A DNA stretch of 44,814 nt from Candidatus Solibacter usitatus. GTDB lineage: Bacteria > Acidobacteriota > Terriglobia > Bryobacterales > Bryobacteraceae. Shown piece by piece: positions 7,490 to 15,924 of the stretch (position 1 is its first letter; every line of letters begins with the position of its first letter). A program made the position numbers and the translations under genes. The stretch covers positions 1-44,814 of the forward strand of contig JACPVQ010000116.1 of assembly GCA_016191645.1 (NCBI GenBank). Direction: 5' to 3'. A model generated the notes under the pieces. It worked only from the letters and a program-made list of their open reading frames with translations, had not been told where the DNA came from and ran no database searches.

Positions 7490-8123
7490 TCTTGTGACGG
7501 ATGATTTCGTCGACTGTCAGGTTGCCCAGACCTTTGCCGCGCAACACTTGCAGGTCCCACGCCGCAACTCCCTGATTCTTCAAACGAATCATGTCCTGCG
7601 ACGAAAGCACGTCGTGACCGGAGAGTTTCATCTCCTGCAACATCGACGGGGCAACGCCTTGCGATTGCAGGAAAAGCGCTTTGTCCAGCGGAATCACATA
7701 TCGTGTCTTTTCCAGATCGCGCACGTAATCGCGGGTCTGTTGACTGGTGGCGAGGTCGAACATCTTGCCGGGATCCCACCAATTGTGCAGCAGCTTTTTC
7801 ATGGACGCCGCGTATTCCCGGTTCTCAATGAAATGGAACTTTCCTTTGGCGATTCCTTTTTCGACTGTTGCTTCGCAGACGACTGTTCCCGGCGTCCACT
7901 CCAAACGGAACTTCACGGCCGCTCCATTGCGGTCCAATGAAGCGGCATCGAAACCCTTCATTTCCTGCGCGGGAAGAAGCAGCGAGCGGCGCGCATCCAC
8001 TAAAGTGTCGACTCTTGTCAGCACAACGGAGAACCGTTCCCCTTGCCTCTCGACAGAGCATTCGCCGGGCACGGCTGCCGGCAACATCGAAACGGTAACC
8101 GCAAATGCCGCTAGAATTCTCAC
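7473..8123 (-). CDS. Secreted protein with C-terminal repeats of the acidobacterial BlaR/M56-associated type
   Basis: A 216-residue protein with a signal peptide (MRILAAFAVTVSMLPAAVPG). Residues 20-125 are predicted mostly beta strand and carry no motif I recognise. From about residue 140 there are units of the form L-x-L-QGV-x(5)-LQEMK-SGHDVLSSQDMIRLKNQGV. They resemble the L-D-L-I-RL-HGVTPE-Y repeats found in tails of M56/BlaR-like and other secreted acidobacterial proteins. The function is unknown. The gene is followed on the same strand by nothing, because the hydrolase gene converges on it with a 17-base overlap. Confidence 0.75.
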   Translation of the reverse strand: MRILAAFAVTVSMLPAAVPGECSVERQGERFSVVLTRVDTLVDARRSLLLPAQEMKGFDAASLDRNGAAVKFRLEWTPGTVVCEATVEKGIAKGKFHFIENREYAASMKKLLHNWWDPGKMFDLATSQQTRDYVRDLEKTRYVIPLDKALFLQSQGVAPSMLQEMKLSGHDVLSSQDMIRLKNQGVAAWDLQVLRGKGLGNLTVDEIIRHKINGIP

Positions 8124-8128
8124 GTCTC

Positions 8129-8749
8129 CTACTTTACTACCGGACGCTCCAGATCGAAACGGTCCGTTGTGCGCGCATAGGTATTGCCGCCCATGCGCCC
8201 GATGGCATCCAGTTTCGCGGGGTCGATTTTGTAGCCGTCAACAATCCCGTCATCCACATGAATGCGAACCACCTCGCCCACCACGATGCAGGCGCCGCCC
8301 GGCTTGTCGCTGACGGTGACGAACTGCGTTGCTCTACATTCCATTTGCACCCGGCATTCCTTCACGCGGGCCGGCCGCACCGTCTCGCTCGCGATGGGTG
8401 TCAAACCCGCGACCTCGAATTCGTCAATCTCTGGTGCATAATCCCCGGAAGTGGTGTTCATGGCCGCGGCGATGTCGCTACCCACAATGTTCACCACGAA
8501 TTCGCCGGTTTCCTGCACGTTCCGGAGCGTGTCTTTTCTTTTGTCCGCTGACGACGCGCCCTTGAGCCCGGCGCTGAAGATCACCGTCGGCGGATTCTGG
8601 CAGACCGCGTTGAAGAAGCTGAACGGTGCAAGGTTGCGCACGCCATCGGCGCTGACGGAAGAAATAAATCCAATTGGCCGCGGGACCACCGATCCGATCA
8701 GCAGTTTGTACACGTCCCGCGATTCATGTTGCGTTGGGTCTACAGTCAT
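8129..8749 (-). CDS. Flavin reductase family protein (FMN-binding split barrel)
   Basis: The start at 8749 gives 206 residues; longer in-frame readings lack family similarity upstream. The protein shows the DIM6/NtaB pattern: YKLLIGSVVPRPIGFISSVSADG at the N-terminus, then NLAPFSFFNAVCQNPPTVIFS, and GEFVVNI. These form the FMN-binding barrel. The family supplies reduced flavin or acts as an FMN-dependent oxidoreductase; the partner is not visible here. It is followed after only five bases by the secreted repeat protein on the same strand, so the two may be co-transcribed. Confidence 0.9.
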   Translation of the reverse strand: MTVDPTQHESRDVYKLLIGSVVPRPIGFISSVSADGVRNLAPFSFFNAVCQNPPTVIFSAGLKGASSADKRKDTLRNVQETGEFVVNIVGSDIAAAMNTTSGDYAPEIDEFEVAGLTPIASETVRPARVKECRVQMECRATQFVTVSDKPGGACIVVGEVVRIHVDDGIVDGYKIDPAKLDAIGRMGGNTYARTTDRFDLERPVVK

Positions 8750-8837
8750 GGTTTCACTGTAGCGTGTACCCCAGCCGCCGGGAAAACGCGTCAAGATTCG
8801 TAGGAAGGGCGCTACAATAGCGTAAGGAGTCATAGCA

Positions 8838-9608
8838 ATGCTGTATCGTGCTTCGTTCGGGATTTTGATGTCGATCGTCTTGGCATGCGGACAGGAGACT
8901 CCGGCCCCCGCTAAACCCGCCGACTTCAAGGTCACTGAGGGCACACGAATTCCGCTCAACCTGATCAACAGCGTCAGCACCAAGAATTCGGCCGAAGGGG
9001 ATCGAGTGTATTTGGAGACGGCCTTTCCAATCGTTATTTCGGGGAAAATCGTCATCCCGCCGGGAAGCTACGTGGCAGGCACGGTCACGCAAGTAAAACG
9101 TCCCGGGCGAGTCAAGGGGAAGGGCGAGTTGTACATTCGCTTCGACTCTCTTACGCTGCCAAACGGCGTGACTCGCGACTTTCGCGCCCGAATCAGCGGC
9201 CTGGATGGCAGAAGCAGCCAGGAACTCGATCGGACCGAAGGCAAGGTTGTCAGCGAAGGCAACAAAGCGGGCGACCTGAAAACCGTTGCAGAAGCCGGCG
9301 TTACCGGAACATGGATTGGAGCCGTTGCCGGTGCCGCGGCCAAGCACCCAGGCATGGGGGCAGGGATCGGCGGAGCGGCGGGAGCTGCCGCCGGAATGGC
9401 CGGAGTCCTGTTTTCACGCGGTCCCGACGCAATCCTGGCGAAGGGAACTACCATTGAGATGGTGCTGGACAGGCAACTCTACTTCGAAGACTCCGAGCTC
9501 GATTTTGGGACTTCCATTCGCCGCCCCTCTATTGATTCCTCTGGAAACCCCGATCCTGCCCGTAAAAGCAGTGGCCTGCCGGGTTTAGGACGCCGCCCCC
9601 GCCTCTAA
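8838..9608 (+). CDS. TrbI/VirB10-like envelope protein with glycine-rich zipper
   Basis: A 256-residue protein preceded by AAGGAG. The N-terminus is a signal peptide ending in VLAC, a possible lipobox. Residues 30-110 (EGTRIPLNLINSVSTKNSAEGDRVYLET and IVIPPGSYVAGTVTQVKR) match the C-terminal beta barrel of TrbI/VirB10-like proteins, widespread as stand-alone genes in Acidobacteria. Residues about 155-195 are a Gly/Ala-rich segment (GAVAGAAAKHPGMGAG) of the glycine-zipper type that can enter membranes. No conjugation genes are nearby, so a general envelope role is more likely than DNA transfer. Confidence 0.75.
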   Translation: MLYRASFGILMSIVLACGQETPAPAKPADFKVTEGTRIPLNLINSVSTKNSAEGDRVYLETAFPIVISGKIVIPPGSYVAGTVTQVKRPGRVKGKGELYIRFDSLTLPNGVTRDFRARISGLDGRSSQELDRTEGKVVSEGNKAGDLKTVAEAGVTGTWIGAVAGAAAKHPGMGAGIGGAAGAAAGMAGVLFSRGPDAILAKGTTIEMVLDRQLYFEDSELDFGTSIRRPSIDSSGNPDPARKSSGLPGLGRRPRL

Positions 9609-9719
9609 TTCCTCCCTTTGCCGGGGCGGCTAAGCGTAGTTTGAAGGTTCGTACTAGAGTCTTTCTCACGGATCCCCCTAAATACACTCAGACCTTCTGC
9701 CGATAGCTAATTCGAGATT

Positions 9720-11663
9720 ATGGATTCCGGCACATTGGAACTGCAAGTATTTATCAGCCTGGTTGTCATACTGGGCGCAGCGTTTGTCGCGCTGGTCTGC
9801 GACTACCTGAAGGGGAACAATGAGTCCCTACGGGAAGTCAATATTGACCTTAGGGCGCGAAGGGACGAGAACATACGCCGGGAGTCCGTCTCCAAACCGG
9901 CGGATAATTCCACAGTTCCTGAAAAGCAAGAAGTTAAGCAGGTTCAGCGCGATAGCGAGCCACCCTCATGGCTGCCTCAGTTGTTAGCGGCACTGCAGCA
10001 GCACGCCAGCCAGGCGGTATTGCCGACGGTGGCGTCACCGGTAGCATCCGTCGAAACCAAAGAGGCGAAGCCGCAGGAGGCGCCAAAGGAAGCATTAATT
10101 CATGCTTACGCGGGAACTGCCCCGGAAACTAAGCCCGCATCGGTACCCACCTACGAATTTGTCCCGGACTCGCCGGCGCCTGCTCCCCTTCCGAAATGGA
10201 CTCCTCGATCTTTTAAGAGACCCTCGGCAAGCGAGACAACTCCCGGTTTTGAGACGTCCACCAGGCAGCAAGTCACGTTCGAAGAAGAAGTCGTCGTCTC
10301 GCGGAGTAAGACGGTACGTGTAGCCGAGCAAGTTGTTTCCACCGTGGAAGCGCCTCAAGATGCGCCAGTTGTAAATCAGGCCGCACTACCCGCTGCCACA
10401 GAACAGCCCATGCCTGAGCCGCCGCCGGTGAAAGTGGAAGATGTGCTTCCTGCCGCCGTTGTGCCGCAGCAGGAACCAAGGGTGTTTCTGTGGAAGCCTG
10501 CCCCTCAGGAGCCAGTATTGCCCGCGGAGCCAGTAGTATTGCCTGCGGAGCCAGTATTAAAATTTGAGCCCGTGGAATCGGTGCCCGCAGTACCAATCGC
10601 ATGGGTGCCCGAACCAGAGCCGGAACCCGAACCGTTTGTTGCTCCGTTGCTGGTTGAGACCGCTCCCCCGGCAGCAGAGGAAAAACCGACAGGTCCAACA
10701 CCGTTTTGGACCTATGAGGGACTTTCCAGCGGAGTCGCGGAAAGAAACTCCAGAGAAGACAGCGCCAACGACGGAGAAAAGTTTGTTGTTCCGAAGGTCA
10801 CCTCGAAGCCCTCGGAACCCTCCACAGATATATGGCGGCCCAATTCTGTCTGGCAGCCGAAGGACTCCTGGCGTGAGCCTTCCGCGGGGGAAAGCAACCC
10901 GCTTGCCAAGTACGAACAGAGCTTGTTCTCTGGGATGGACCATGCGGAGAAACCCGTCCTCGAGACACCGGCTGCAACGCCCGAAAGCATTGAGGATGAG
11001 GTCCCGGAGACCTATGAAGAATGGGCCGCGCGATTGCCGAAGAACCAAAACGCGACCACAGCATTTGGTTTCGAACCACAAGTCTCGCTGGGTCCGGACG
11101 AGACCACCCGCCCGAAGTCTTTGGATGCCGCCCGCCAAATGCCCGCCCCCGTGGCGGTGAGCCATGAATCCCCGGTGCCAAGCCTCCGAGTGCCCGCTGG
11201 TTTTCAGGAACGGGCCGTTCTGACACAATTGTTGCAGTCCACGGAGGTGCTGACCGGCGTCGTAGTCGCTATTGGCATCAATGAATACGCGCATCAGGCA
11301 GAAAAGATGGGTGCGAACGCCATGGCGGACCTGATGCGTTCCATCGAGAACATGTTGAAGGGCTTGCTGCGCACCGATCTCGACTTCGGCTGCCGCTCTA
11401 GCGAAGACGAGTTTGTTCTGATCTTTGTGAACGAGACAGGCGCCGAAGCGCAGAAGCGCCTCACTACCATCTCCGAACGGCTCTGGAACTTCCAGCTTCG
11501 TTCTCTGCACAACTTCTCGGTCTTGTTCAGCTGGGGAGCTGTGGAAGCGCAGGGTGAAACGCTCTCTGACGCTGCCGCCGGCGCCAGTGAGCGCATGTAC
11601 CAGACCAAGCGCAATCGCAAGACAGCCTCGCTCGAAGCCCAACGCAGAAAACTCGCGGTCTAA
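9720..11663 (+). CDS. Membrane-anchored protein with long Pro/Glu-rich linker and degenerate GGDEF domain
   Basis: A 647-residue protein. One membrane helix (residues 8-30, FISLVVILGAAFVALVC) anchors it. Residues about 60-480 are low-complexity, rich in Pro, Glu, Ala and Val. The last 150 residues follow the diguanylate cyclase fold, but the signature reads SEDEF (residues 561-565) in place of GGDEF, and the metal- and substrate-binding positions upstream are changed (INEYAHQAEKMGANA). Catalysis is therefore unlikely; a structural or nucleotide-sensing role is possible. A 21-bp tandem duplication lies in the linker (10515-10556). Confidence 0.8.
   Translation: MDSGTLELQVFISLVVILGAAFVALVCDYLKGNNESLREVNIDLRARRDENIRRESVSKPADNSTVPEKQEVKQVQRDSEPPSWLPQLLAALQQHASQAVLPTVASPVASVETKEAKPQEAPKEALIHAYAGTAPETKPASVPTYEFVPDSPAPAPLPKWTPRSFKRPSASETTPGFETSTRQQVTFEEEVVVSRSKTVRVAEQVVSTVEAPQDAPVVNQAALPAATEQPMPEPPPVKVEDVLPAAVVPQQEPRVFLWKPAPQEPVLPAEPVVLPAEPVLKFEPVESVPAVPIAWVPEPEPEPEPFVAPLLVETAPPAAEEKPTGPTPFWTYEGLSSGVAERNSREDSANDGEKFVVPKVTSKPSEPSTDIWRPNSVWQPKDSWREPSAGESNPLAKYEQSLFSGMDHAEKPVLETPAATPESIEDEVPETYEEWAARLPKNQNATTAFGFEPQVSLGPDETTRPKSLDAARQMPAPVAVSHESPVPSLRVPAGFQERAVLTQLLQSTEVLTGVVVAIGINEYAHQAEKMGANAMADLMRSIENMLKGLLRTDLDFGCRSSEDEFVLIFVNETGAEAQKRLTTISERLWNFQLRSLHNFSVLFSWGAVEAQGETLSDAAAGASERMYQTKRNRKTASLEAQRRKLAV
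10515..10556 (+). repeat. Two 21-bp tandem copies in the Pro/Glu-rich linker
   Basis: GTATTGCCCGCGGAGCCAGTA (10515-10535) is followed directly by a copy with one C-to-T change (10536-10556). Each unit encodes seven residues of the VLPAEPV kind, so copy number could change without loss of frame. Confidence 0.85.
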
Positions 11664-11701
11664 CCCCCAACTGGGTACAATTCTCAGTTGGAGACTTATC
11701 C

Positions 11702-13093
11702 CTGAAGCCGTTTCTGATCTTCGCCGTAATCTTCTTCTGTGTCCTGGCCGCTCGCCTTTGCCATAAAGACATTGTCTGGGTGGAAGAGGCATATCCGATT
11801 GCCGCCGCCTTGGAAATGCTTCGCGGCAAAGTTCTCTACCGTGACATCTGGTTCGACAAACCCCCTTTGTTCCCGGCCTTCTACGCCACTTTCGGCGCGG
11901 CCGTCGGATGGAAACTTCGCTTGGCGGGATCGCTGTTGGTCTCGTTTTCTTCCGTGACCGCATTCTGGTTGGCTCGCCGGCTTTGGTCGAGTAAGGAAGG
12001 TTTTTGGGCTGCGGGGTTACTGGCATTTTTTCTCACGTTCGGAATTCCTTCCGCGGTTTTGGCGGTGGCGCCCGACATGCTCATGATTGCGCCGCACCTG
12101 TTGGCGTTGCTTTTTTGTGTGAGAAAGCAACCTCTGTTCGCGGGCGTCGCCTCCGGCATTGCGATGTTGATCAATGCAAAAGGGGCATTTGTTCTTGCGG
12201 CGTGCATCGCCTGGGACTGGCGTTCGGCGCAATGGATTCTACTGGGCGCGGCTGCCGCTCAACTGCCCGTACTCAGCTGGATGGCATGGCAAGGTTCACT
12301 CCGCGCGTATTGGGATCAGGTGTGGGTTTGGGGTTTTTCTTACAGTGCGGATCCGCCGTTTGATTCGCCTGCTTCCGAAGGCGTCCGCCGAACCATGAAC
12401 TGGCTGGGCTTCCAACTCGGAATTGTCTTTGCGGCGGCAGCCGCGCTCATGAACTTGAAAAAACCGCTGCAACGCAGCGCGCTCTTCTGGCTGGCCATCT
12501 CATTTGTGGCCGTAATGGCGGGATGGCGCTTCTTTCCCCGTTACTACTTCCACCTGCTCACCCCAATGTGCATTTTCGCGGCGCGCGGGATTTGCACCAT
12601 GGGAAAGGCCCGTTTTGTGACGTTCGCCCTGATGCTGATTCCGTTGATTCGTTTCTCTCCCGGCTACGTGGAGCGGGCGCGCGGGCTGCCAACCATCGAC
12701 CTGGCCCTCCACGACGATGCGGTGCGCGCCGTGGAAATTGTGAAGACGCTGAAACCAAAGTCCATCATGGTTTGGGGCTACAGGCCGGAGATCTACGCCT
12801 ATAGCCGCATTCCAGCGGGGACGCCATTTCTGGACTCGCAGCCACTAACCGGAGTGCTGGCGGATCGCCACCTCACCCAAGTCAAACCTACATTCCCCGC
12901 CTTGGCTAAAGAAAACCGGCGTAAGTTGACTACATACTGGCCCGAAGTGATTGTCGATGGACTCGCCCCCATGAACCTCCAACTTGGATTGGGCTACTAT
13001 CCCGATTTGCAGGATTGGCGGAATTATTATGTGGGAGTGACGCGCATTGAGAACTGCGCTATTTATGTGTTGCGAAACCGAGAACGCCCTTGA
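11702..13093 (+). CDS. GT39-like (GT-C superfamily) membrane glycosyltransferase, probable CTG start
   Basis: From CTG 11702 this is 463 residues. The CTG has GGAG eight bases upstream (11690-11693). The frame from there gives a full first membrane helix (LKPFLIFAVIFFCVLAARL). The only standard start, GTG 11780, would remove it and begin inside the conserved WVEEAYPIAAALEML stretch. The following segment DIWFDKPPLF carries the acidic motif after helix 1 typical of PMT/ArnT-like enzymes. About eight to ten further helices and a soluble C-terminal domain follow. It is expected to transfer a sugar from a polyprenyl-phosphate donor on the outer face of the inner membrane. Its 3' end overlaps the convergent gene by 35 bases. 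Confidence 0.8.
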   Translation: MKPFLIFAVIFFCVLAARLCHKDIVWVEEAYPIAAALEMLRGKVLYRDIWFDKPPLFPAFYATFGAAVGWKLRLAGSLLVSFSSVTAFWLARRLWSSKEGFWAAGLLAFFLTFGIPSAVLAVAPDMLMIAPHLLALLFCVRKQPLFAGVASGIAMLINAKGAFVLAACIAWDWRSAQWILLGAAAAQLPVLSWMAWQGSLRAYWDQVWVWGFSYSADPPFDSPASEGVRRTMNWLGFQLGIVFAAAAALMNLKKPLQRSALFWLAISFVAVMAGWRFFPRYYFHLLTPMCIFAARGICTMGKARFVTFALMLIPLIRFSPGYVERARGLPTIDLALHDDAVRAVEIVKTLKPKSIMVWGYRPEIYAYSRIPAGTPFLDSQPLTGVLADRHLTQVKPTFPALAKENRRKLTTYWPEVIVDGLAPMNLQLGLGYYPDLQDWRNYYVGVTRIENCAIYVLRNRERP

Positions 13094-13565
13094 ACGCCTC
13101 CAGCGTGTTGTAGGCGATGGGACAATACGTGGCGCGATCCGGCATGTGCCACATGCGTGAAACCAGCGAACCTTCGCCGCGCACCAGATTCGGAAAAGTT
13201 TCGCAGGTTTTAGGCCGGGCATCGTAGACGCCGCACAGATTTCCTTCCAAAAACACGCATCCCTTTTCCGAACGTTTGAGAATGAGACCTTCTTCGGTCA
13301 CCTCGGCGTAGTCCTGTAAGAAAACCTGTCTCGAGACGCCAATGAACTTCGCCAACGATTCCACTTCCCGTTCGCGCAGGGTGACCGTTGCCAGCCGGCA
13401 GCAGTTGGCGCATGTAGTGCAATCCATCTCGCTCTCGATGGTTTCGGCGATCCTACGCAGGCGGCGGTCGGCGACGGGATGCGATTTCATGTGCATGCGA
13501 AGCCGCTTGTTCTCCTCGCGTTTTTTTTCGCCCAGCCGCGAGATCTGCACCAGATCGGTGATCAT
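13059..13565 (-). CDS. YkgJ-family cysteine-cluster protein
   Basis: I take the ATG at 13565, which overlaps the stop of the enoyl-CoA hydratase gene as ATGA; an ATG five codons earlier (13580) is the alternative. The 168 residues contain CTTCANCCR (a CxxCxxCC cluster) and CVFLEGNLCGVYDARPKTC, the metal-binding pattern of the YkgJ/UPF0153 family, thought to hold zinc or an Fe-S centre. A basic N-terminal helix precedes the cluster. It is the last gene of a three-gene unit with acyl-CoA enzymes. Biochemical function is unknown for the family. Confidence 0.85.
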   Translation of the reverse strand: MITDLVQISRLGEKKREENKRLRMHMKSHPVADRRLRRIAETIESEMDCTTCANCCRLATVTLREREVESLAKFIGVSRQVFLQDYAEVTEEGLILKRSEKGCVFLEGNLCGVYDARPKTCETFPNLVRGEGSLVSRMWHMPDRATYCPIAYNTLEAFKGVLGFATHK

Positions 13566-14338
13566 CGGCCGGTCCAGCATGGCGCGCGTTTTTCCAGGAA
13601 GGCGTGGATGCCCTCCTGCGCGTCCTGCGCCAATGCATTCATGCTCATCACTTCCTTTGCGTAAGCGTACGCTTTGTTCTGATCCAAATCGATCTGCGCG
13701 TAGAACGCTTGCTTGCCCAGGCCAACGGTAAAACTGCTGGAAGAAACAATGTGGCGAGCCAGTTCCAATGCGGCGGCGGTCAACTCCGCCGGCGGAACCA
13801 CGCGGTTCACTAATCCCCACCCGGCGGCAGTGGCTGCGTCAATGGGCTTCCCCGTCAACAACATTTCCATCGCCCGCTTGCGCCCAATGGCACGCGTCAA
13901 CGCAACCATCGGGGTTGTGCAAAACAAACCGATCTTGACGCCCGGCGTGGCGAAGGTTGCAGCCTCGCTGACCACCGCAAGATCGCACGTGGCAACTAAC
14001 TGGCATCCCGCGGCTGTGGCCATCCCCTGCACTGCGGCAATGACCGGCTGCGGGATGGACTGCACTTTCGTCATCAACTCCGTACAGACCTCGAACACGT
14101 GGCGATATTCGCCTACCGTGCCGCTTGTAATCTCCCGAAGGTCATGGCCTGAGCTGAATACAGGACCGGCGGCGTTCAAAAGTACAACGCGCACCGAAGT
14201 GTCGCGCCCGGTCTCTTCCAAACAGTGCAACAGTTCCCTCATCAGCCCCAGAGAAAGCGCATTTCGTTTCTCCGGCCGGTTTAGAGTGACGGTGACAATC
14301 CCGTCATCCTTGGAACAGGCGATCGATTCATATGTCAT
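13562..14338 (-). CDS. Enoyl-CoA hydratase/isomerase family protein (ECHDC3-like)
   Basis: The ATG at 14338 overlaps the preceding stop by one base (TGATG), giving 258 residues. The crotonase fold shows LNRPEKRNALS, the oxyanion-hole segments FSSGHDLREI and VQGMATAAGCQLVATCDLAV, and the C-terminal helix region. The glutamates of classical enoyl-CoA hydratase are not at their usual places, and the GHDLRE and AAGCQLV sequences are closest to the ECHDC3 subgroup. So a hydratase reaction is plausible but not certain. It works on acyl-CoA produced by the upstream synthetase. Confidence 0.85.
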   Translation of the reverse strand: MTYESIACSKDDGIVTVTLNRPEKRNALSLGLMRELLHCLEETGRDTSVRVVLLNAAGPVFSSGHDLREITSGTVGEYRHVFEVCTELMTKVQSIPQPVIAAVQGMATAAGCQLVATCDLAVVSEAATFATPGVKIGLFCTTPMVALTRAIGRKRAMEMLLTGKPIDAATAAGWGLVNRVVPPAELTAAALELARHIVSSSSFTVGLGKQAFYAQIDLDQNKAYAYAKEVMSMNALAQDAQEGIHAFLEKRAPCWTGR

Positions 14339-15891
14339 CAGTTCACCCGCTTCTCGAGCCCGCCCCATTCCTTCTCCCTTAATTCATTCTTGCGGATCTT
14401 TCCGGTCGCGGTCTTGGGTAACGGACCAAACTCGATCTTCTTGGGACATTTGAAATGCGACATGCGCTCGCGGCAGAAGTGAATAATGTCCTCCGCGCTC
14501 GCCGTACTGCCCTCTTTCAGTGTGACAAAGGCCTTTGGCGCTTCGCCCCATTTTTCGTCGGGAATGGCGATGACAGCGGCTTCCAGCACCGCCGGATGCT
14601 CATAGACGACTTTCTCCACCTCCACCGACGAAATATTCTCGCCGCCGGAAATGATAATGTCCTTCTTGCGGTCGCGGATCTCCAGATAGCCGTTCGGATG
14701 CATGACGGCGTAGTCGCCGCTATGAAACCAGCCACCGCGAAAGGACTGTTCCGTGGACTCCGGGTTCTTGTAATACACGATCATGACGTTGTTGCCGCGC
14801 ATCACTACTTCGCCCATCGATTGGCCATCGGCCGCAACGTCATTCATGTTCTCATCCACCAGCCTGACGTCGGTTCCGGCGATGATGTACGGCACTCCCT
14901 GCCTTGCTTTCCACCGCGACCGTTCCCCGGCTTCCAACCCATTCCATTCTTTGCGCCATGCGCACACCGTCATCGGTCCATACGTTTCCGTCAGGCCGTA
15001 ACAGTGGAACATCTCCGCGCCCGTTTCTTCCGCGGCCCGCAACACGGCGGGCGATGGGGGCGCGCCCGCGGTGATGATGCGCAGGCCGGAAGTAAACTTT
15101 AAACTATTCTGGGCCGCATAATGCGCCAGCCCGCCGACGACGACAGGCGCTCCGCAAAGATGCGTGACGCTCTCTTCGCGAATGGCTGCGGCGGCAAGTT
15201 CCGGCAGCGGCTGCCGCAGGCAGATGTGACGCCCGCCGGCGGCTGTGACGGCCCACGTGAAACACCAGCCGTTGCAGTGGAACATCGGCAAGGTCCACAA
15301 ATAGATGCTGTCCTCGCGCAGGCCGTATTCCATCAACTCTCCCAACGCGTTGAGATACGCGCCGCGATGCGAGAACATCACACCTTTAGGAAATCCGGTA
15401 GTCCCGCTGGTGTAGTTGATGGCCATCAAATCGTCCTCGCCGGGCTCCGGCGGATTCTCCAAACGATCTGCACCGGTTGCCAGCAACGCCTCGTAGTCCG
15501 AAATGAAATGCCGCAAAGAGGGCAGGTCCTTTTTGACTTCCTCCAGCACCGGCGCAAGCTGCGGGTCCACCAGCAGCACCTTTGCTTCGCAATGATTCAG
15601 AATCCAGGTGAGTTCGGAGGAGTGCAAACGCGTATTCAGCATGACCAGCACCGCGCCCAAAAGCGGAACCCCAAAATGCGGTTCCAGGGCCATGGATGTG
15701 TTCGGCGACAGCACCGCCACACGATCTCCTGGCGCAATACCCAAACCGCGCAAGGCCGATGCGAGCCGGTGCACCCGCGTTTCCAGCTCCGCATATGTGA
15801 ATCGGCGCTCGCCATCCACGACGGCTACTTTGTCCCGATAGACGAACGCGCTGCGGGAAAGAAAGTGTAGAGGCGTGAGAACGTTTTTCAT
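14338..15891 (-). CDS. Acyl-CoA synthetase (AMP-binding, ANL superfamily)
   Basis: A 517-residue protein with the full set of adenylation motifs: P-loop-like YTSGTTGFPKGVMFSH (about residue 165), CYGLTETYGP, GWFHSGDYA, the hinge RDRKKDIIISGGENIS, and the C-terminal catalytic lysine in PKTATGKIRKNEL. The overall spacing fits medium- or long-chain fatty acyl-CoA ligases. It activates a carboxylic acid with ATP and CoA. It leads a coupled operon with the enoyl-CoA hydratase-like and YkgJ genes, suggesting use of a fatty or aryl acid. No transporter is linked. Confidence 0.92.
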   Translation of the reverse strand: MKNVLTPLHFLSRSAFVYRDKVAVVDGERRFTYAELETRVHRLASALRGLGIAPGDRVAVLSPNTSMALEPHFGVPLLGAVLVMLNTRLHSSELTWILNHCEAKVLLVDPQLAPVLEEVKKDLPSLRHFISDYEALLATGADRLENPPEPGEDDLMAINYTSGTTGFPKGVMFSHRGAYLNALGELMEYGLREDSIYLWTLPMFHCNGWCFTWAVTAAGGRHICLRQPLPELAAAAIREESVTHLCGAPVVVGGLAHYAAQNSLKFTSGLRIITAGAPPSPAVLRAAEETGAEMFHCYGLTETYGPMTVCAWRKEWNGLEAGERSRWKARQGVPYIIAGTDVRLVDENMNDVAADGQSMGEVVMRGNNVMIVYYKNPESTEQSFRGGWFHSGDYAVMHPNGYLEIRDRKKDIIISGGENISSVEVEKVVYEHPAVLEAAVIAIPDEKWGEAPKAFVTLKEGSTASAEDIIHFCRERMSHFKCPKKIEFGPLPKTATGKIRKNELREKEWGGLEKRVN

Positions 15892-15924
15892 CCGTGAATC
15901 ATTGTACCGGCTATACTGCTACCT

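Noticed and set aside
9592-9630. GCCGCCCC ... GGGGCGGC stem after the TrbI-like gene as a terminator
   Set aside because: The loop is 23 bases long and no T run follows; it may be chance in GC-rich DNA.
10557-12026. 489-codon minus-strand frame opposite the GGDEF-like and glycosyltransferase genes
   Set aside because: It spans the ends of two good plus-strand genes, is Arg/Pro-rich and lacks recognisable motifs.
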